Assembly (NCBI GenBank): GCA_035631875.1
Contig: DASQHX010000007.1
Coordinates: 1 to 55,688, forward strand
DNA length: 55,688 nucleotides
Reading direction: 5' to 3'
Origin: Nitrosopumilaceae archaeon
Lineage (GTDB): Archaea > Thermoproteota > Nitrososphaeria > Nitrososphaerales > Nitrosopumilaceae
Shown: piece after piece, positions 50,656-55,688 of the stretch
Layout: every line of letters begins with the position of its first letter
How positions within the stretch are numbered: position 1 is the stretch's first letter
Translations under genes and position numbers: made by a program
The notes under the pieces: generated by a model
The model's database searches: none
What the model was told of the DNA's origin: nothing
The model's input: the letters and a program-made list of their open reading frames with translations, nothing else

Positions 50656-51036
50656 ATGGAGGATATCATCAAAATGCTTGATCACTACGACACCATGAAA
50701 CCATTGACAACTATTGTCATTGAGAAAACACTGCTTGATATAGGAATACCTGTATATGACAAATTAGTCGATAGGTTGTACGAAAAATACCACTGTTACA
50801 TACATGATTGTTATGAAAAACCAGAATATCTAATGGATGTGTTAAAGGAACTATATGGAACATCACATAAAGTGATTATTTATTCCATTGAAAATGAACT
50901 AAAAGAATTTACTCATGACAAAAAAACTACTCATTTTCTACAGATCTTGGTTCCTGAAAAACTGAAAATTAACAATACTAACTCCCGTATCTTAATACCC
51001 AATTTTTCAAGTCAAATTGATATTAAGAACGACTAA
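50656..51036 (+). CDS. Stand-alone NitrOD5-domain protein (2)
   Basis: 126 residues. The NitrOD5 domain fills residues 10-95, with the conserved YHCYIHDCYEKPEYLMDVLKELYG. A 30-residue polar tail follows. It is a paralogue of the protein at 50050; both lack any sensor, receiver or HTH domain. Local duplication is likely, since the two genes and their preceding relics alternate. Confidence 0.75.
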   Translation: MEDIIKMLDHYDTMKPLTTIVIEKTLLDIGIPVYDKLVDRLYEKYHCYIHDCYEKPEYLMDVLKELYGTSHKVIIYSIENELKEFTHDKKTTHFLQILVPEKLKINNTNSRILIPNFSSQIDIKND

Positions 51037-51073
51037 ACAGAGTTTTCAGAGATAGAGAAAAGGTAATGCGGGC

Positions 51074-51243
51074 ATGGATCATAAAGAATCAGCACAGAAG
51101 CTAATAGATGCTATGAGAATACATTACAACTTCATTAGAGATCACAGTGCAATAAAGAAAACCCCTGCCGAAAAGCTGGGATCAATCTAGAATTAGGACA
51201 GAATAAGATTGAAAGTCTGATCAAATTGGCTTCAAAGAACTAA
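51074..51243 (+). pseudogene. C-terminal remnant of a DDE-type transposase (relic C)
   Basis: A frame from ATG 51074 to TAG 51188-51190 encodes KLIDAMRIHYNFIRDHSAIKK followed by TPAEKLGS. This is the typical end of many DDE transposases (HYNFIRPH...KTPAEKAG). After a frame change the match continues as INLELGQNKIESLIKLASKN to TAA at 51241-51243. The catalytic part is gone. It is longer than relics A and B. Confidence 0.7.
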
Positions 51244-51269
51244 GTTCCTTTAAGTTCATATACATAAAA

Positions 51270-51542
51270 TTGTGGAGATTAAACGATTTGGCATGGACTA
51301 TTATAACATTTGAAAATTTGGATTTTGATAAATCTGAATGGTATGAAACAATTAGAAACCCAAATCAGAAAGACCAAATACCGCATAAGTTCTATATCTC
51401 AAAGAAAAACGAAAACATAGTCAGGTTAGTTGAGACAAACAAAAAACAGTGGAAACTTGCATTTAAAATAGATGCACAATTTGACCTATTGGATCATGTG
51501 TTCAGTTATGATACGAATACTGCAGAAGAATTACATGATTGA
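51270..51542 (+). CDS. Unrecognised small protein after the relic
   Basis: 90 residues from a TTG; the frame has no internal ATG. It is rich in Trp, Asn and Lys (WYETIRNPNQK, KKQWKLAFKID), with no known motif. A TATA-like TTCATATAC lies about 15-25 bases upstream. It could be a real small gene or drifting sequence beside the transposase relic. Confidence 0.45.
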   Translation: MWRLNDLAWTIITFENLDFDKSEWYETIRNPNQKDQIPHKFYISKKNENIVRLVETNKKQWKLAFKIDAQFDLLDHVFSYDTNTAEELHD

Positions 51543-51622
51543 CACCCAAAATTGTAAACCCCGTTCTCTTTCCAGAAGTTGATATCAAAACACTTATTAT
51601 TTGAACATGAAAAATTTGTTTG

Positions 51623-51922
51623 ATGACTAGTATAAACCAGCTAAGAAGTGGGATGACAAAACTTGATACAGTAGAAGGCACAATTGAAAGCATTAGTGAG
51701 CCAAGAACTGTAAATCTGAAAGCAGGCGGGCAAGCCCAAGTTGCAGATGCCATCATAAAAGATGAAACCGGTCAGATCAAACTAACTTTGTGGGATGCAC
51801 AAATCAAAATGGTAAAGGCAGGCTCCAAAGTTACAGTTGAAAATGGTTACATCAATAGCTTCAAAGGTGAAAATTCTCTGAATGTAGGAAAATACGGCAA
51901 ACTAAACGTAGTAGAATTTTAG
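51623..51922 (+). CDS. OB-fold single-strand nucleic-acid-binding protein
   Basis: 99 residues from the ATG at 51623. The strands LDTVEGTIESISEPRTVNL, then VADAIIKDETGQIKLTLWDAQ and KAGSKVTVENGYINSFKGE form an OB fold as in small RPA/SSB proteins. The pair WDAQ and GYINSFKGE is typical. It probably binds single-stranded DNA or RNA during replication or repair. It lacks a Zn finger. Ends against a convergent membrane-protein gene. Confidence 0.85.
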   Translation: MTSINQLRSGMTKLDTVEGTIESISEPRTVNLKAGGQAQVADAIIKDETGQIKLTLWDAQIKMVKAGSKVTVENGYINSFKGENSLNVGKYGKLNVVEF

Positions 51923-52518
51923 ATATATCGTGATTGATTCTTTCTTTTTTTCCAGTCCACTATACTGAGAATTATTCCAGCAATCAATACGATAATTCCC
52001 ACAATCACAAGGAGACCTGCAATAGCTAACGGCACTATGCTTTTGTGAAATGTTGAATTAGGATCAGTTAGTGCTTTTGACTTTTCTGGATTTTCAGTAA
52101 ACATCATGGCTACAGTTATAGGATTTTTGCCTTTATTTTCCACATCAAAACTGTAGGTATCGACCTTTGGTATCATAAATGACTTTATGAAAATTGGGTC
52201 GCCCTCATCAAATGAGCCAAATTTGTCACCAAAAATATTTGATACAGTAACAGAAACTTGGTCATCTTGCTGATAGTCCAGAATGTGCAGTCCCCACATC
52301 ATAGGTACTTGAGATGTTCCTGTAGTATGGGAAAACGTAAAAGATGCGCCTGGTTCAATTTGTTGGTTTTCTGTTACAGAGTCAAACATGTTTTCTGGTG
52401 CAGGGAAAAATTTTTCTCCCACACCTGCAGTTTGAGGAATAATAGAATACACGATTGCAAATGCTACAATTATCATTACTACTCCAGCTATCATGACAAT
52501 TGGTCCTCGCCTTATCAT
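51919..52518 (-). CDS. Two-helix membrane protein with an extracellular beta domain
   Basis: 199 residues. A helix at about 6-28 and another at 164-190 flank a Ser/Thr/Asp-rich domain of about 135 residues with a GOLD-like beta character (FTFSHTTG, SFDVENKGKNPITVAMMF). The C-terminal end is basic (DWKKRKNQ), so it faces the cytoplasm. Unknown function; perhaps a surface or cargo-binding protein. It starts 1 base after the PAC2 gene stop on the same strand. Confidence 0.7.
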   Translation of the reverse strand: MIRRGPIVMIAGVVMIIVAFAIVYSIIPQTAGVGEKFFPAPENMFDSVTENQQIEPGASFTFSHTTGTSQVPMMWGLHILDYQQDDQVSVTVSNIFGDKFGSFDEGDPIFIKSFMIPKVDTYSFDVENKGKNPITVAMMFTENPEKSKALTDPNSTFHKSIVPLAIAGLLVIVGIIVLIAGIILSIVDWKKRKNQSRYI

Positions 52519-52519
52519 C

Positions 52520-53296
52520 TCAACTAATGTATCCTAATTTTTTATCTTGTTGCGATAGTGGTAGTGGTTCACCAGATGGTCTTTGTCCCATCTGATCCTC
52601 TATTGTTTTTATCAATTTTGTCGTATCCTCTGCCTTTTTGTTAAGACTTGTCATGTCAAGTTTTATTCCTAACATCTTGGAAAGAATTTCCAAAACTGCC
52701 TTTGATGCAATTGCATCGACAACATATCCAGAAGTTTCTCCCAACAAACAAATTCCTGTGATTCCTTTTGTTTTTCCAACTCCAATAAGCAATCCGTTCA
52801 TACCAGTTATGCTTCCGTTATTCATAGTAAAGATGCCTTGTTTTGAAAATTCATTGACAACTTTTAGCGATGTACTTGTTCCGTAAACCTTTGGTGTTTT
52901 TGAAAAAGTTCCTGTAATGTAAGCAGCTAATGTATAGATTGTTTCAATTCCAAGTTTTTCACAAATTTTTGTAATTTCTTCTGCCATAGCATATTCGCTT
53001 TCAGGAGATACGGGTTGAGCATCACCTGCCAATAACACTATATCATTTGTTTTAGATTTGCAATAGTACAAGGTATTTTTCATGAGGTCTGTTGTACCGT
53101 CTGGTTGAATTAGAACTTGTGGTGGAAATGATGATGAGAATATGTTTGCAAACTGGACTCCCTCAAGTTCATCAATGAGATAGTCTACTGCTAGTTTTCC
53201 CACAAAACCACTTCCAGGTAAACCGCAAACAAGCTTTGGATTTTTTAATTTTGGCATTTCAGAAACCTCTACAGTTATCTTTTGAGGAAGTGACAC
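52520..53296 (-). CDS. PAC2-family proteasome assembly chaperone
   Basis: 258 residues. The opening VCGLPGSGFVGKLAVDYL and later LLAGDAQP, TGMNGLLIGVGKTKGI and GICLLGETSGYVVD are the PAC2 signature blocks. Family members (PbaA/PbaB in archaea) help build 20S proteasomes, and this one may do the same, with a short tail (KLGYIS) that could include a proteasome-binding end. Proteasome subunits are not in the window. It overlaps in direction, not in sequence, with the following membrane gene. Confidence 0.88.
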   Translation of the reverse strand: MSLPQKITVEVSEMPKLKNPKLVCGLPGSGFVGKLAVDYLIDELEGVQFANIFSSSFPPQVLIQPDGTTDLMKNTLYYCKSKTNDIVLLAGDAQPVSPESEYAMAEEITKICEKLGIETIYTLAAYITGTFSKTPKVYGTSTSLKVVNEFSKQGIFTMNNGSITGMNGLLIGVGKTKGITGICLLGETSGYVVDAIASKAVLEILSKMLGIKLDMTSLNKKAEDTTKLIKTIEDQMGQRPSGEPLPLSQQDKKLGYIS

Positions 53297-53341
53297 GATC
53301 TAAAATGTGTAGCAATACAATATTAATGAAGCGTAGATTTG

Positions 53342-54220
53342 CTATCTTCTTGTTCTTTTAGATTTTTTATTTGGTTTGCGTTTTGCTTTTCTTTGAGCCT
53401 TTCTTTTTGGTGCCTTTCGTTTTGTTGTTTTCCTTTTTGGTGTTTTTCGTTTTGCTGCTTTTTTTGCTCTAGTTTTTGATCTTTTTGGTGCCTTTCTTCT
53501 TTTTGCAGCTGCTTTTCTTTGAGCTTTTCTTTTTGCCGCCATTCTTCTTTTTGCTTCAACCCTTCTTTTTGCGTCTGCTTTTCGTTTTGCTGCTTTTGCA
53601 AGCTCTAGTCTTTGTATAATTTTAGCTAGATCATTTTTTGCCTTATCTTCGCGTTTTATCAGTGATTGAACATATGGACGAAGGCGTTGCTCTTCCTTGC
53701 TACTTGATTTTAACTGTTCCAAAAGGGATGGTTTTGAATGAGATTGATTTCTTAGTTCCGCATCATTTTTGGTTTTTTGTTTTTCTAAATCAGCAATAAT
53801 CTTGACGAGTCGTTCTTCTCCATGATTTCTTTGTTTAATTTCAGATTCTAATTCTGCAATTTTATCGTCTGCAATTTTTAGTCTTTCAAGAGCGCGTGCC
53901 TTTTCTTCTGGTTCAGCATACTCACTTTGTTGTTGTGATTGGTCTCTTGCTTCTTGCTCTTGCCTTAGTCTTTCTTCTGCAGATATTTTCAGCCTTTGAA
54001 TACTGTCTCTTTGAGCCAAATACTGGTTAAGTAGCTGTCCAATATCCCCCTTTTTACTAGTAGTGTTCTCTTTTCTTCTTTCCAAGGAAGCAAGTCCGGA
54101 TGATGATCTTCTTTTGATTGAAATAACGGATTTTAGTTTATTTTCTGCCTGTCTTCTGCGGTTTGTAGCCTCAATTTTCTTGTTTTTGTATGATTTAACT
54201 AGGTCCGAAAGGGATGTCAT
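53342..54220 (-). CDS. Coiled-coil protein with histone H1-like Lys/Arg tail
   Basis: 292 residues. Residues 1 to about 205 form a long coiled coil rich in Gln, Glu and Arg. From about 212 the tail is more than half Lys, Arg and Ala in repeats like KRKAPKRK and KRRVEAKRRM, similar to histone H1 or eukaryotic linker tails. It would bind DNA or RNA through the tail. The repetitive codons create a long shadow frame on the same strand at 53323-53601. No archaeal histone gene is next to it. Confidence 0.8.
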   Translation of the reverse strand: MTSLSDLVKSYKNKKIEATNRRRQAENKLKSVISIKRRSSSGLASLERRKENTTSKKGDIGQLLNQYLAQRDSIQRLKISAEERLRQEQEARDQSQQQSEYAEPEEKARALERLKIADDKIAELESEIKQRNHGEERLVKIIADLEKQKTKNDAELRNQSHSKPSLLEQLKSSSKEEQRLRPYVQSLIKREDKAKNDLAKIIQRLELAKAAKRKADAKRRVEAKRRMAAKRKAQRKAAAKRRKAPKRSKTRAKKAAKRKTPKRKTTKRKAPKRKAQRKAKRKPNKKSKRTRR

Positions 54221-54379
54221 AGGAGTTTAAAGATTCTGAAGCAGATTAAGTTTATGTTATGATCACTAGTTGACATAAAAGTTAATATTTTTAACATGTT
54301 TTGTGGCTTTTTAGTAAATTTTTAAAATATGAATTGTTGCAACCAAGTAGATTTTATTTGGCAAATATAAAAAAGACGT

Positions 54380-54691
54380 ATGGAATTTCATCCATCCCAA
54401 ATTCCAGTATCTAAAACATTTCACATCACTGATGAAAACCAATCAGTAGAGATTGCATCGGAGATGGTAAAAACTGGATTTACCACCCAAAAGGGGGCTT
54501 TTTTATTACTGATGACAAACGATAAGAAGATAGCAAAAAAAATAGGTTTCACTATAATGAATGAGTTAAACTTTGGATTACGTAAAACAAAACAGGAACG
54601 CGATGTAAGATACTGGATTTATACTTATGACAAGGAACATTTTGCAATGGTTTTGATAAGCTCAAAGGTTTTTCAAGAATTAGGTTTTTGA
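54380..54691 (+). CDS. Unrecognised small cytoplasmic protein
   Basis: 103 residues with mixed strand/helix pattern, no Cys cluster, signal or membrane segment. NEIASEMVKTGFTTQKGAF-like sequence and FGLRKTKQERDVRYWIYTYD give a compact alpha/beta look. It overlaps the convergent PAP2 gene by 19 bases. Family unknown. Confidence 0.55.
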   Translation: MEFHPSQIPVSKTFHITDENQSVEIASEMVKTGFTTQKGAFLLLMTNDKKIAKKIGFTIMNELNFGLRKTKQERDVRYWIYTYDKEHFAMVLISSKVFQELGF

Positions 54692-55338
54692 TTTTCAAAT
54701 ATCAATTCTAATTTAAGAATTTTTGACACAATATTTGCAACAAGCAATCCAAGAAGAGCGCCGCCAACTAGATCCAGTGGAAATTGCTGCATCAAGTATA
54801 CTCTGCTTATTGATACTAGGATAGGATAGATCCACAAAAGATAACATCCTCTTGGAAATCTCTTTGATAATGCAAATCCCAAAACGAATGCAAAGATGGT
54901 AGTTCTCACGGTATGGCCTGCTGGAAAAGAGCCATCTATAGTACATGGGACTCCAATATCAGAGGCTGTTGCTATACCTAAATGTGCTCCCTCAAATTTC
55001 AGAGTAGGTGCCTCATATCCTACATAGCATCTCAGATATGCAGAAAGCATGCTTCCTACTATTATAGAGAGCAGTAGGACAAGCCCTAACCTTCTAGTCT
55101 GTTTTCTAATTAATAAGATAAAGCTGGTAACGATAAGATACAAAATCCATCCGGCTTCTGTGAAGACCTGCATTGCCAGATCTACAGCAGTATTATTTCC
55201 TAGCGAGTGAACATAATTTTCCATACCATTATCTAGTGGGGCAATAATTTTTGCATAGGCAAGAGAGATTAGGATTAAAAAAGATACAAGAAGTAAGATG
55301 AATTTTCTTGATCTTAGATCAAATAGCCACTGTTGCAT
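54673..55338 (-). CDS. PAP2-superfamily phosphatase, membrane-bound
   Basis: 221 residues with six predicted membrane helices. The phosphatase motifs SFPAGHT (about 136-142) and SRVYLMQQFPLDLVGG (about 175-190) are present. The first motif (KX6RP) is weak, with RCYVGYEAPT in its place. Enzymes of this family dephosphorylate lipid phosphates such as isoprenoid pyrophosphates. It probably recycles a lipid carrier or modifies membrane lipids. The catalytic His in both C-terminal motifs: AGHT has it, while the SRVY motif has QQFPLD where SRxxxGxHxPxD is expected, so that His appears to be Phe. Confidence 0.82.
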   Translation of the reverse strand: MQQWLFDLRSRKFILLLVSFLILISLAYAKIIAPLDNGMENYVHSLGNNTAVDLAMQVFTEAGWILYLIVTSFILLIRKQTRRLGLVLLLSIIVGSMLSAYLRCYVGYEAPTLKFEGAHLGIATASDIGVPCTIDGSFPAGHTVRTTIFAFVLGFALSKRFPRGCYLLWIYPILVSISRVYLMQQFPLDLVGGALLGLLVANIVSKILKLELIFENQKPNS

Positions 55339-55582
55339 CTAAACCACTCCTAATAGTATTTCTGACATGCTTACCTAAACCCAATTATTCCATATTAAAA
55401 TGAGATGGAAAGTTTTACCTTCAGATTGTGCTCAAATAATCCGTTATAGTCAAAAATGAAATTAAAAATTAGATCACTCATATGACTAGATTCTATCGCT
55501 ATGAAAAATACATGTTAACATATTGGTAAAATATTTTATGTAGATCCAAAGCCTATAGATTTTCTATTTTATGAATCCTGTT
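55339..55582. other. Intergenic stretch with no gene seen
   Basis: About 240 bases before the PAP2 gene and after the partial gene at 55583. AT-rich, with no reading frame over 20 codons that begins at a start codon, no tRNA and no strong hairpin. It would hold the PAP2 promoter on the minus strand. Confidence 0.5.
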
Positions 55583-55688
55583 CTAAAAACTCTTGAAGTT
55601 TGGCATCATCTTTTGTCTGATGCCCATATACACTGCTGCTACCGCACCAAAGATGATTACCAAGCTATAGGAGAATGGAAAGTCTGGA
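55583..55688 (-). CDS. C-terminal end of a membrane-anchored protein (runs off the window)
   Basis: The last 34 codons end in TAG at 55583-55585. They encode PDFPF, a hydrophobic helix (YSLVIIFGAVAAVYMG), and a basic tail (RQKMMPNFKSF). PDFPF followed by a helix and positive tail resembles the PEF-type C-terminal sorting signals of Thaumarchaeota, here with D for E. The rest of the protein is outside the window. Confidence 0.55.
   Translation of the reverse strand, partial: PDFPFSYSLVIIFGAVAAVYMGIRQKMMPNFKSF

Noticed and set aside
53323-53601. 92-codon Lys/Gln/Glu-rich frame on the minus strand
   Set aside because: It is the out-of-frame reading of the Lys/Arg repeats of the 53342 coiled-coil gene; repetitive codons stay open in several frames.
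1-55688. CRISPR array, rRNA operon, integrase or intact insertion sequence
   Set aside because: No regularly spaced repeats, no rRNA signatures and no intact transposase or integrase were seen on either strand.

Overview
The window is a 55.7 kb, AT-rich piece of an archaeal chromosome. It almost certainly comes from an ammonia-oxidising-type Nitrososphaerota (Thaumarchaeota, Nitrosopumilales/Nitrosotalea-like); the genus cannot be fixed from the sequence. The signs are: archaeal informational genes (TFB, aIF5A, S8e, S24e, S27ae, SRP19, SRP54, Gar1, Pus10, Dph6); intron-bearing tRNAs; a J-domain-ferredoxin fusion known from Thaumarchaeota and plastids; a PEFG-type C-terminal sorting signal; two stand-alone NitrOD5 proteins; and the archaeal versions of the shikimate and heme pathways. 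Many genes have a TATA box 24-30 bases before the first codon, so leaderless transcripts seem common, and this spacing was used to choose several starts (including TTG and GTG starts).

Layout. 1-1 kb: end of a proline-rich coiled-coil gene and two small Cys-rich proteins. 1.1-3.7 kb: convergent UbiD-family decarboxylase and MqnC, pointing to futalosine-type menaquinone synthesis. 3.7-5.6 kb: the two archaeal entry enzymes of the shikimate pathway (ADH synthase and DHQ synthase II). 5.6-8.4 kb: an orphan DNA methyltransferase, a small two-gene unit and a PEFG-anchored surface protein. 8.4-16.6 kb: a compact aromatic amino acid run (aroD, aroE, GHMP shikimate kinase, aroA, aroC, a chorismate mutase-aminotransferase fusion, tyrA, a Nudix gene) interrupted only by a reversed acetyltransferase. 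Together with the 3.7 kb pair it gives an essentially complete route from aldol precursors towards tyrosine and phenylalanine. 16.6-19.3 kb: divergent thiC and thiDN.

19.3-24.4 kb: sugar-nucleotide metabolism (nucleotidyltransferase, a eukaryote-like GNA1 acetyltransferase, a GalT-family protein), phosphoglycerate mutase and envelope proteins. 24.4-31.8 kb: translation and protein-handling genes (S24e, S27ae, Pus10, DnaJ-Fer, SRP54, Dph6, aIF5A), a 37-residue zinc micro-protein and a probable C/D box guide RNA. 31.9-36.9 kb: intron-bearing tRNA-Tyr, an Lrp-type regulator, a response regulator, ScpA/ScpB, S8e, SRP19, Gar1 and TFB. 36.9-40.8 kb: many very small genes, SufC, a collapsed peroxiredoxin pseudogene, and intron-bearing tRNA-Leu(CAA).

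40.8-48.9 kb: heme/siroheme synthesis (HemA, HemB, precorrin-2 dehydrogenase, a fused AhbA-AhbB siroheme decarboxylase), small regulators, and a tightly overlapping operon of a Cld/HemQ-family protein, a DUF1802 protein and an aldo-keto reductase. 49-51.5 kb: an accessory patch with two NitrOD5 paralogues, each preceded by a decayed relic of the same transposase tail, with a third, longer relic downstream. 51.6-55.7 kb: an OB-fold protein, membrane proteins, a PAC2-type proteasome chaperone, an H1-like Lys/Arg-tailed coiled coil, a PAP2 phosphatase and the C-terminus of another membrane-anchored protein. No rRNA, CRISPR array, intact insertion sequence or integrase was seen.
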